NCBI GenBank assembly: GCA_009781085.1
Contig: WQYV01000015.1
Coordinates: 1 to 37,992, forward strand
Direction: 5' to 3'
DNA length: 37,992 bases
Source of the DNA: Betaproteobacteria bacterium
GTDB lineage: Bacteria > Pseudomonadota > Gammaproteobacteria > Burkholderiales > Rhodocyclaceae
Of the stretch, positions 20,015 through 28,643 are shown one piece after another. The position numbers and the translations under genes are program-made. The notes beneath the pieces are model-generated. The model made no database searches. It was not told the origin of the DNA and was given only the letters and a program-made list of their open reading frames with translations. Numbering within the stretch: position 1 is the stretch's first letter; each line of letters opens with the position of its first letter.

Positions 20015-20399
20015 GGCGATGTGGCCGAATACAGTGAATATGAATATAACATATTGATTTTATTAAGTTATTTTTCCTTACAGATGCCAACAATTATAGC
20101 AGGGGGCTCAATCGTTGTCAGTGAATACTGGGCGGAGCTTGATGCCCGACTAGATCACGAACCACACCGATACAGCCATATTTGTTGTATTGACACAACA
20201 AATTCAGCTGTTACAGATATTCAGAACTGCTATTTCCACCATTTTGTGCAAGTATTGACATTAATTTGAATCTGAATTTTTCACCAACATGTGAAACACA
20301 TCACTCACCTTGCCAACCAGCGCGTGAAGCGTATCACTCGCCTTGGTATCCGAATGGGTGAAGATGCAAGGGTTATATGTTTGCCATATATCACGAACA

Positions 20400-21347
20400 A
20401 TGGCTATAACAACGATCCAAGGGCAGATTTGCGGTGCGCCTGCTCATTCCCAGCGTTATCCACCATCCTCCTGGACAGTGTGGATGATCGGGTTTGTTGT
20501 GGTTTTTCTCCTCGGCCTACAGGGAGCCGCCAATGCGGCCACCGACTTTGATCACATGGAGCGACTGGCTGCAGCGGAATACGGGCAAAAGGCCGCAACC
20601 ACAATCAAAGCTTGGCGCACCTTGATCGATAAAAATCGGACACAACCCAACACCATTAAACTTGAACGCATCAACGCTTTTGTCAACGACCGCATCATCT
20701 ATGCAGACGACGAGGCCGTATGGGGAGTGGAAGACTACTGGACAACCCCGTTAGAGGTCTTCGGCAAGGGAATGGGCGACTGCGAAGACTACGCCATCGC
20801 AAAATACATCTCTCTGCTGCTGATGGATGTTCCCGTGCAGAAATTGCGGCTGGTGTACGTCCGTGCGCGCATGGGGTCAAGAACCGTGGCACACATGGTA
20901 TTGAGCTACTTTGAGGCTCCCACGGACGACCCATTGATCCTGGACAACCTGACTGATGCAATTCTTCCAGCCAAACGCCGCGCTGACCTTTTCCCGGTAT
21001 TCAGTTTCAACCATGAAGGGCTCTGGGTAGGGGAAGAGCGGGGTCCGTCCACCAATTCCTCAGCACGGTTGTCCCGCTGGCGTGATGTACTTCAACGCAT
21101 GCGCCGTGAAGGGATTGACCCATCTCTGACACAATTCAACCCACAGCCGCTGAGTTCATGGGAAAAGCTAAAACCTCGCCTGGCATCGCGAAATAAAGCC
21201 AGGGCTCGTCCATGGTCAAAAGTGGCAGCGAAATGTCAAACCAACCCAAAGATGAAAAAAATTGCTTCCAAACACGTGAAGTCCACAAAATTGAAAGCAA
21301 AGACAGCAAAACACTCACCGCCGTCGCGGAAAATCGCCAACCGATGA
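20400..21347 (+). CDS. lapG: LapG-like transglutaminase-like cysteine protease (BTLCP family)
   Basis: INAFVNDRIIYADDEAVWGVEDYWTTPLEVFGKGMGDCEDYAIAKYISL catalytic Cys region, VAHMVLSY His, LDNLTD Asp; followed by lapD. Confidence 0.9.
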   Translation: MAITTIQGQICGAPAHSQRYPPSSWTVWMIGFVVVFLLGLQGAANAATDFDHMERLAAAEYGQKAATTIKAWRTLIDKNRTQPNTIKLERINAFVNDRIIYADDEAVWGVEDYWTTPLEVFGKGMGDCEDYAIAKYISLLLMDVPVQKLRLVYVRARMGSRTVAHMVLSYFEAPTDDPLILDNLTDAILPAKRRADLFPVFSFNHEGLWVGEERGPSTNSSARLSRWRDVLQRMRREGIDPSLTQFNPQPLSSWEKLKPRLASRNKARARPWSKVAAKCQTNPKMKKIASKHVKSTKLKAKTAKHSPPSRKIANR

Positions 21348-21405
21348 ATATTTATCCATCCCGTTCCCCGTCCCGCGCCTCCGGTCCCTTTCGGAAGTTC
21401 CAGCC

Positions 21406-23346
21406 ATGTCTCTGATCAAACAACTCTGGATCGCCATCGCGGCCGTCACCCTGCTCGCCCTCGGCGGCAGTTTGGTGGTGAGCACGCTAAATGCGCGTCA
21501 ATATCTCGAAGAACAACTCGGTACCAAGAATTCCGATAACGCCAACATCCTGGCGCAGTCCATACAATCCCTGTTAAAGGATAAAACAGACAACGGGACA
21601 GACAACGTAGCCAACGATATTGAAGGCATTGTCTCCACCATGCTCAGGGTTCAGTTCGATATCGGCCATTACCACCAAATTAGCCTCGTTGACCCAAATG
21701 GCAAGGATATTGCCCGTTTTAATTCCAATACGGCCATCGAACACAACGTACCCGCCTGGTTCGTAAACTTGGCATCCATCAAAGAGCATCCCGGCGTATC
21801 CCACGTGCAGAATGGCTGGCATCAGTTTGGCCTGCTTACGGTGCAAAGCCACAGCAGCTACGTCTACGAAGCGCTGTGGAACAATACCCTCCAGTTGCTG
21901 TGGTACTTCCTGGTCACCGCAGTTATTGCTGGCCTGTTTGGCAGCATCCTGTTGAGCCAGATCACTGCGCCGCTGCGCACCCTCGTCAGACATGCCCAGG
22001 CCATCGGCGAGCGCCGTTTCATCACTTCACCCGAGCCCAAGACAACCGAACTGAAGGTGGTGGTGCGAGCGATGAACGCACTTTCCGACCGGGTGCGGCA
22101 AATGCTCGCTGAGGAAGCACAGCGACTCGAAAACCTGCGCCGCCAGATACATGAAGATGCCGTCACTGGCCTGCTTGAACGCCGCCAATTCCTCAACACT
22201 TTTTCCTCCAGGCTAACTGACCCAGGGGCATCCGCGCAAGGTGCGCTGCTCATCCTGCGCATGGGCAGGCTCATTAAACTCAACCGCGACCTTGGCCGGG
22301 TTGCCACCGACAAACTGATCAATGCGCTGGCTCAGGCACTCAGCAGTGACCAAGGCAGTATCGGAGGGCGCCTCAACGGCAGCGACCTTGCCCTGCTCGC
22401 ACCACCGCCCGTCGAAGCCGAGTTTCCATCATGGGCCGCGTCGGTGGCCAAGCGCGTCCACGCTATCGCCAATGAACATGCGAATGCCGAAGTGCTCGTA
22501 TTGGCAATTGCCGCTGTTTCGTACTCCCGCAACGATACCGTGGCATCTATCCTGGCCAGGCTCGACACGGCATTGGCTCAAGCCGAACTGGAAGGCGACC
22601 GTGGGCTGGCGATCGAAGAGCGTCGTGATGACGCACACCCCACCCGCACCCAGGAACAATGGCGCGGAATACTGACAACGGCGCTGAGCGAGAACACATT
22701 CCAGACCAGCTTCCATCGAGTATGCACGATGCAGGGGGCTCTCATTCACAACGAAGAGGTGATCGATCTGCCCGCAGACGGTGCCGTATTCAAAACTGGC
22801 GACTTCCTTCCATGGGCCGCCCGCTTCGGCTTGCTTGGGCGTATGGATTATGCTGCAGTGCAAGCTGCCCTTGACCGCATCAATAGTGGGGCAGAATCTG
22901 TTGCCGTTACCATTTCGAGCCAAACGCTCCAGGATGGGCATTTTGTGACCCAACTCATGGCCTTACTGCGCGCAAATCCTGACCAGGTCGAACATCTCTG
23001 GATGGAAGTGCCCGAAGAGGGTGCGGCGCGCAACCCGGCCGCTTTCCGTGCTTTCTGTCTGGCTGTCAAGCCGTTTACCAGCAAACTCGGGATCAAGCAC
23101 GCCGGTCCACATTTCTCCGCCCTGGGCGACCTGCACGACCTCGGCCTCGATTTCCTCAAAGTCGACACCTCACTGTTGCGTGATATCGACCAGAACGAAG
23201 GCAACCAAAGCTTCGTACGCAGTCTTGTCATGCTCGCCCACACGCTTGGCTTCATTGTAATCGCGGCAGGCATTGACCGGCCTGAACAGCAGGCTATCCT
23301 TACCGACCTCGGTTTTGATGGGTTTGCCGGGCCACTGGCGGGTTAA
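21406..23346 (+). CDS. lapD: LapD-like c-di-GMP receptor, degenerate GGDEF and EAL domains
   Basis: LapD/MoxY-type periplasmic domain, HAMP (SQITAPLRTLVRHAQAIGERRF), GGDEF position reads LNGSD and EAL position EVI, so likely catalytically inactive. Confidence 0.88.
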   Translation: MSLIKQLWIAIAAVTLLALGGSLVVSTLNARQYLEEQLGTKNSDNANILAQSIQSLLKDKTDNGTDNVANDIEGIVSTMLRVQFDIGHYHQISLVDPNGKDIARFNSNTAIEHNVPAWFVNLASIKEHPGVSHVQNGWHQFGLLTVQSHSSYVYEALWNNTLQLLWYFLVTAVIAGLFGSILLSQITAPLRTLVRHAQAIGERRFITSPEPKTTELKVVVRAMNALSDRVRQMLAEEAQRLENLRRQIHEDAVTGLLERRQFLNTFSSRLTDPGASAQGALLILRMGRLIKLNRDLGRVATDKLINALAQALSSDQGSIGGRLNGSDLALLAPPPVEAEFPSWAASVAKRVHAIANEHANAEVLVLAIAAVSYSRNDTVASILARLDTALAQAELEGDRGLAIEERRDDAHPTRTQEQWRGILTTALSENTFQTSFHRVCTMQGALIHNEEVIDLPADGAVFKTGDFLPWAARFGLLGRMDYAAVQAALDRINSGAESVAVTISSQTLQDGHFVTQLMALLRANPDQVEHLWMEVPEEGAARNPAAFRAFCLAVKPFTSKLGIKHAGPHFSALGDLHDLGLDFLKVDTSLLRDIDQNEGNQSFVRSLVMLAHTLGFIVIAAGIDRPEQQAILTDLGFDGFAGPLAG

Positions 23347-23349
23347 GAT

Positions 23350-23405
23350 CCCTCTCCCTCTGCCCCCTCTTCCGCAAGCGGGAAGAGGGTGGCGAGTAGC
23401 GATGG
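23350..23405. repeat. GC-rich palindromic repeat
   Basis: CCCTCTCCCTCTGCCCCCTCTTCCGCAAGCGGGAAGAGGGTGGCGAGTAGCGATGG, same family as 11.9 kb block. Confidence 0.8.
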
Positions 23406-23511
23406 AAGAAAGAAAGTGCGCAAAAGGTGACGCGCATGCCGAACTTCCCTAAAATAATATCGCTTCGCATGAAGCGCATTAGTCATGCCTCATTTTTACA
23501 GGAAAGAACCG

Positions 23512-24165
23512 ATGGACTTTGAACACGCACGTTTCAATATGGTCGAACAGCAGGTTCGCCCTTGGGGGGTAGTGGATCCAGGAGTTTGTCAGTTGCTGAT
23601 GACGGTACGGCGCGAAGATTATGTGCCACCTTCGATGCGATCTTTAGCCTTTGCCGATATCGAAATCCCGCTGTTCCGTGGGCAAGTCATGCTTAAACCA
23701 ACCATTGAGGGGCGCATCCTCCAGGCGATCGGATCCCTCCGCGTCGACTCGGCATTGGAGATCGGCGCGGGCAGCGGTTTTTTCGCCACCCTGCTAGCGG
23801 CGAACGCGAACCATGTCCACACGGTCGAAATTGTCCCGGAACTAGTTCGACTTGCACGCGATAACCTTGCACGCAACGGTATTGGCAACGTTACCGTAGA
23901 GGAAGGCAATGCCTCCCAAGGTTGGTATTCGCAAGCCCCATACGATGTAATTGTCGTTTCAGGCGGATTGCCCGAGCTTCCTGAAGAGTTGCCCGCGCAG
24001 CTTAAACCTGGCGGACGGCTTTTTGCTTTCATCGGTTCCCCGCCTACGATGAAGGCATGCATCGTGTCACGCGATGATAAAAATAACCTTCTAAGGCAGC
24101 CTCTGTTTGAAACAGTAGTGCCGATGCTGCGCCATATCCCGCAAGCACCTGCGTTCAACTTCTAG
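23512..24165 (+). CDS. Protein-L-isoaspartate O-methyltransferase-like protein
   Basis: MDFEHARFNMVEQQVRPWGV, ALEIGAGSGFFATLLA, HTVEIVPELVRLARDNL; sits upstream of the TolC-family gene. Confidence 0.88.
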   Translation: MDFEHARFNMVEQQVRPWGVVDPGVCQLLMTVRREDYVPPSMRSLAFADIEIPLFRGQVMLKPTIEGRILQAIGSLRVDSALEIGAGSGFFATLLAANANHVHTVEIVPELVRLARDNLARNGIGNVTVEEGNASQGWYSQAPYDVIVVSGGLPELPEELPAQLKPGGRLFAFIGSPPTMKACIVSRDDKNNLLRQPLFETVVPMLRHIPQAPAFNF

Positions 24166-24181
24166 GTTTTATTTTATTCGT

Positions 24182-25711
24182 GTGTATACATTTTTCACCT
24201 TCGCCGCCCCTTTGGGGTATCCTCCCCCGCGAACGGGAGAGAGGAAGAACCATCCCCTCTCCCACTTGAAGGAAGGGGCGGCGCGTAGCAACGAGAGAGG
24301 GAACGCCCTGCTTGGTCGCGCCAGCCTGGCGGCAGCGCTTATGCTGGCGATGGGCACAGCAGGAGCCGCTGACCTGCTCCAGGTTTACTACGATGCCCTT
24401 GCCAATGATGCCCGTTACGCCGCCTCGCGCGCGCAGCATGAGGCCGACCAGGAAAAGCGCGTACAGGGGCGGAGCGCCCTGTTGCCGACGCTGGGATTCA
24501 CCGCGAATACGCAGCGGAACAGCATCGAGTACACCGCAAGAGACCCTTACACTAATCAACGGTTATCAACAATAGATAGCCGCTACAACAGCAACGGCTA
24601 CGTGCTGCAACTCAGCACCCCCTTGCTCCGGATGCAAAATTGGCATCAATATAAGGAAGGTGAGTTACAAACCAAGCTGGCCGACAGCGTTCTCGGCCAA
24701 GATACACAGGATTTGATCCTGCGCACAGCAGAAGCCTATTTCAACGTACTCAACTCCCGGGATTCGCTCGCCGCTATCGTGCAATTACGCACTGCGGCCG
24801 CTGAGCAACTTGAACTGGCGCGCACCAGTTTCAAGGTTGGCACGGTCACGGTGACAGATGTGCACGAAGCGCAATCCCGTTTCGACCTAGCCTCGGCGCA
24901 GGAAATTGCTGTCCGTAACACCCTCGATGTGGCGCTCGAAACATTGGCCCGCATCATCGGGCACACGCCTGAAGAACTGGCGGGTCTCAAACCCGGTGTC
25001 ATGCTTTCCCATCCAGAACCAAACAACATCGATGCGTGGGTAGATGCTGCTGAAAAAGGCAACTACGGCGTACAGGTTCAAACGCTGACTTGCAAAATTG
25101 CGGCGCGCGAATATCAGCGCGCACGTGCCGGCCATTTACCAACGCTAGATTTAGTGGCAAGCCGTACCCGCAACACCCTCCCTTCGATTTTGGCCGAACG
25201 TACCGAAGGCAACATGGTTGGCGTGCAGTTTGACATGCCGCTTTACCAAGGAGGATACGTCTCGTCCCGTGTGCGCGAAACGGCAGCGCTCAGAGTCAAA
25301 GCCGACTCCGACCTCGAAGAAGCCCGGCGTGCGGCAGCGCTGGCGGCGCGTGAGGCCTACCTTGGCGTCACCAGCGGTATGGCACAGATACAGGCGCTGG
25401 AGGCGGCAAAAATATCGTCTACCTCGTCACTCGAAGCCAATCAGCTAGGTTACAAGGTAGGCGTACGCATCAATATCGATGTCCTCAACGCTCAAAGCCA
25501 ACTCGCCGATACCGTGCAAAAACTTGCGCGTGCACGCTACGACACCCTACTGTCTCAATTGCAACTGAAAGCTTCCATCGGTGCCCTGGGCGAAGAAGAC
25601 GTACGGGCGCTCAACGCCCTACTAGAAATTCAAACGAAAAACCCCGCCCCCAACACAGATCCCCCTGCCCTCCAGTACACACCACACCCGACAACCAACG
25701 ACGGTAAATAA
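24182..25711 (+). CDS. TolC-family outer membrane channel protein with repeat-derived N-terminus
   Basis: ADLLQVYYDALANDARYAASRAQHEADQEKRVQGRSALLPTLGF, FKVGTVTVTDVHEAQSRFDLASAQEI, YKVGVRINIDVLNAQSQL; start uncertain (GTG 24182 or TTG 24266). Confidence 0.88.
   Translation: MYTFFTFAAPLGYPPPRTGERKNHPLSHLKEGAARSNERGNALLGRASLAAALMLAMGTAGAADLLQVYYDALANDARYAASRAQHEADQEKRVQGRSALLPTLGFTANTQRNSIEYTARDPYTNQRLSTIDSRYNSNGYVLQLSTPLLRMQNWHQYKEGELQTKLADSVLGQDTQDLILRTAEAYFNVLNSRDSLAAIVQLRTAAAEQLELARTSFKVGTVTVTDVHEAQSRFDLASAQEIAVRNTLDVALETLARIIGHTPEELAGLKPGVMLSHPEPNNIDAWVDAAEKGNYGVQVQTLTCKIAAREYQRARAGHLPTLDLVASRTRNTLPSILAERTEGNMVGVQFDMPLYQGGYVSSRVRETAALRVKADSDLEEARRAAALAAREAYLGVTSGMAQIQALEAAKISSTSSLEANQLGYKVGVRINIDVLNAQSQLADTVQKLARARYDTLLSQLQLKASIGALGEEDVRALNALLEIQTKNPAPNTDPPALQYTPHPTTNDGK
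24199..24302. repeat. GC-rich palindromic repeat inside the 5' end of the TolC-family ORF
   Basis: CGCCGCCCCTTTGGGGTATCCTCCCCCGCGAACGGGAGAGAGG...CCCCTCTCCCACTTGAAGGAAGGGGCGGCGCGTAGCAACGAGAGAGGG. Confidence 0.8.
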
Positions 25712-25989
25712 GCCGACTCAACCTCTTGGGGGTGGCCTTTGGGGACGCCGCGAGGGAGTTTGCGCATTTTTGCAAACATAAAGGAAAATCACTGCCTATG
25801 ATGCCTTTGTCGTGTCAAAGGTCACGACACTAGGGGCGGGCATTGGTAAGAATAGCTACTGAATATCGCATTCTCACTAATTGACATTTAGTCGTTTTTG
25901 TGATTGCACTGTTGCAGTGCACGGTAACGCTCTCCCAGCAGCATCAGGAAAACATTCCATGATGACCAGACGACATAAAGGCAAGCACA

Positions 25990-27105
25990 ATGGAAATTAA
26001 AAATTCTATGCGAATTGCAATGCCATATGCTAGAGTACTTATCGTAGACGATATAGTAACCAACCTCCACTTTACCAAGGGCATCCTGAAGCCCTACGGA
26101 ATGCAAGTCGATTGTGTCACTAGCGGCATTGAAGCAATTGAACGCATACGCAATCACATAGTTAGATATGATGCCATTTTCATGGATTACATGATGCCGG
26201 GTATGGATGGCATAGAAACTGTCCGCATCATCCGTGAAGAAATCGATAGCGATTACGCCAGGAACGTCCCCATTATTGCCCTGACGGGTGACGAAACCGA
26301 CGATGACGGAAAAATGTTCCTTGAGAAAGGTTTCCAGGCTTTCCTGAAAAAACCAATTGATATCAAAAAAATAGATACCGTCCTCCGCCAATGGGTGTGC
26401 AACGAAGATTTAGAACAAAAGGACAGCACTTCTACCAGTTCCACACCCACAGGCAACACCGAAGCAGAACAAAAACCCGGCAATACCGGGCAAGCTTACA
26501 AGGAGGAACTCCCACAAATCGAAGGTATCGATTGGCAAACCGAATTGAACTACTATACCAAAGATAGGGATGCCTACCTTTCGGTTATTCGTTCGTATGT
26601 CGAAAACATGACACATCTCATTCCCAAAATATCCAGTGTTACCGAGGAGACACTTGCCGATTACATGATCCACGTTCATGGCATCAAAGGCAGCAGTTAC
26701 TGCATCGGAGCCAATGAAATCGGTAAGCAGTCCGAAGGATTGGAATATGCCGCCAGGACGGGTAATTTTCAACTCGTGCAGCGTAATGCCCCATTTTTCG
26801 TCGAAAATACCAAAAAACTTTTAAACTCTCTTTCCAATCTACTCAAAATCTATACGGTAGAAACAAATGAAAAATCGAGCCAGCATGCGCCTAATGAGTC
26901 ACTATTAGATCAAATGGAAGAAGCTGCCGCAAATTTCAAAATAGATGAGCTGGAAGAAATCATGAAATCGCTTGAATGTTTCAAATATGAAACACAAGCA
27001 GAATTAATTACTTGGTTACATGAAAAAGTTAACCAAATGGAGTTTTTAGCTATACACGAACGGCTTGCGCGGCGAAAGTACGAAACCACAGAGGGTAGAA
27101 AATGA
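25990..27105 (+). CDS. Response regulator receiver (REC) and histidine phosphotransfer (Hpt) protein
   Basis: VLIVDDIVTNLHF...FMDYMMPGMDG...IIALTGDE...FLKKPID REC signature; C-terminal HVHGIKGSSYCIGANEI Hpt signature. Confidence 0.9.
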   Translation: MEIKNSMRIAMPYARVLIVDDIVTNLHFTKGILKPYGMQVDCVTSGIEAIERIRNHIVRYDAIFMDYMMPGMDGIETVRIIREEIDSDYARNVPIIALTGDETDDDGKMFLEKGFQAFLKKPIDIKKIDTVLRQWVCNEDLEQKDSTSTSSTPTGNTEAEQKPGNTGQAYKEELPQIEGIDWQTELNYYTKDRDAYLSVIRSYVENMTHLIPKISSVTEETLADYMIHVHGIKGSSYCIGANEIGKQSEGLEYAARTGNFQLVQRNAPFFVENTKKLLNSLSNLLKIYTVETNEKSSQHAPNESLLDQMEEAAANFKIDELEEIMKSLECFKYETQAELITWLHEKVNQMEFLAIHERLARRKYETTEGRK

Positions 27106-28229
27106 TGGAACAAAACAGGCTAACCCCTGCCCGGCAAATAATCGTAATAGTCGACGACAACGTGACCAACTTGAACGTTGCCCGCAACATTCTCCGCGAG
27201 CATTATGATACCTATGCCTTAACTTCGGGTACAATTTTATTCAATCTATTGGAAAAAATTACACCCGACCTTATCCTACTCGATATTGAAATGCCTGGGG
27301 TAACCGGTTATGAAACTATCAAAAAATTAAAATCCGATAAACGTTTATCTGGGATTCCGGTTATCTTTGTAACTTCCCGCTACGATGAAAAAAGCGAGCT
27401 GGAAGGGCTCTCGCTTGGTGCAATCGACTACATCACCAAACCTTTTCCCCCAGCACTGCTGCTGCGTCGGATCAAAAATCACCTGCTCATTGCTACCCAG
27501 GAAAAGGAGTTGAAAAGTTTTAATATTAACCTTGTACACAATGTAAATCAAAAGGCCAAGCAAGTTATTCAAATGCAATTTGCCATTTTGAATGTTGTGG
27601 CAGAACTCGTTGAATTTCGCGACCGTAAAACTGGAGGCCATATTGCACGCACACAGCAATATCTGGATATCTTGGTTAAAAAAATGTTGAAAGATGGTAT
27701 TTATCTCGAAGAACTCTCATCATGGGATTTGACTTTTCTGATTCCTTCAGCGCAGCTCCACGATGTGGGCAAAATCACCATCAGCGACACCATCCTGAAT
27801 AAACCCAGCAAACTGACACCAGAAGAATTCGAAATCATGAAAACACACGTTGCACGTGGCGTGGCCGCGATTGAAAGAATCGAACATGAAACCCATGAAG
27901 ACAGTTTTCTCTATCATGCCAAGCGTTTCGCGGGTTATCACCACGAAAAATGGGATGGCACGGGCTATCCGAATGGGTTGGCTGGCGAGGATATCCCCTT
28001 GCAAGGCCGATTGATGGCCATTGCCGATGTTTACGACGCATTAATTTCTTCGCGCCCCTACAAAGAAGAAATGCCACTTGACGTAGCAAAATCAATTATT
28101 CTGAACGGGAAAGGTAAACATTTCGACCCGATGCTCATCGATGTTTTTTGCGATGTAGCTGACGACTTTGAAGAAGTCGCCACAGTCAGCCGCAACCAGG
28201 GGGACTCCTTTATTTTCAAATGGTCTTGA
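27102..28229 (+). CDS. REC-HD-GYP domain response regulator, putative c-di-GMP phosphodiesterase
   Basis: IVIVDDNVTNL...LILLDIEMPGVTGYE; QLHDVGKITISDTILNKPSKLTPEEFEIMKTH; HHEKWDGTGYPNGLAGEDIPLQGRLMAIADVYDAL. Confidence 0.93.
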   Translation: MMEQNRLTPARQIIVIVDDNVTNLNVARNILREHYDTYALTSGTILFNLLEKITPDLILLDIEMPGVTGYETIKKLKSDKRLSGIPVIFVTSRYDEKSELEGLSLGAIDYITKPFPPALLLRRIKNHLLIATQEKELKSFNINLVHNVNQKAKQVIQMQFAILNVVAELVEFRDRKTGGHIARTQQYLDILVKKMLKDGIYLEELSSWDLTFLIPSAQLHDVGKITISDTILNKPSKLTPEEFEIMKTHVARGVAAIERIEHETHEDSFLYHAKRFAGYHHEKWDGTGYPNGLAGEDIPLQGRLMAIADVYDALISSRPYKEEMPLDVAKSIILNGKGKHFDPMLIDVFCDVADDFEEVATVSRNQGDSFIFKWS

Positions 28230-28247
28230 ATCGCAAGCATCCAAATA

Positions 28248-28367
28248 AACATCCCCTTGCTCGGTATTGCCTGGTTCCGCGCTTGGCGCCCGCTCAACCT
28301 GTTGGGATTCGTGTTCACGCTCGGCGTCGGCTCCGCGTGGGGCATGAAGTACTACACGCCCGTGTGA
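28248..28367 (+). pseudogene. DUF2339 membrane protein, C-terminal remnant
   Basis: Open frame NIPLLGIAWFRAWRPLNLLGFVFTLGVGSAWGMKYYTPV* without start codon; resembles DUF2339 transmembrane segment. Confidence 0.65.
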
Positions 28368-28397
28368 CCTGCCCGGATTTTTTGTACCACGCCGATT

Positions 28398-28513
28398 TAG
28401 AGCGTTTTCGATTTAAGCCTGTACATTCATTGCCCTCTCCCGCCCCTTCAGGGCACCCTCTCCCACAAGTGGGAGAGGGGGGTTTTGTATCCACTTGAAC
28501 CAAAACCGCTCTA
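28398..28513. mobile_element. MITE-like element: imperfect terminal inverted repeats around a palindromic repeat core
   Basis: Left end TAGAGCGTTTTCGATTTAAG; reverse complement of right end TAGAGCGGTTTTGGTTCAAG; core CCCTCTCCCGCCCCTTCAGGGCACCCTCTCCCACAAGTGGGAGAGGGG. Confidence 0.6.
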
Positions 28514-28643
28514 GAGACGGGCTTGGGTTGCCTCGAATCGGGATCGTTTCTGAAGGATTGCCGCGGAAAGCGATACCCGCAATGGCAGCACGGGCGGCAC
28601 TGGCACAGAAAGCCCAGAATTCGGCGGCACGCCGCTTCTGTCG

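Noticed and set aside
3051-28487. Possible CRISPR array from repeated GC-rich palindromes
   Set aside because: Copies are dispersed over 25 kb, vary in length and have no regular spacers; no cas genes seen.
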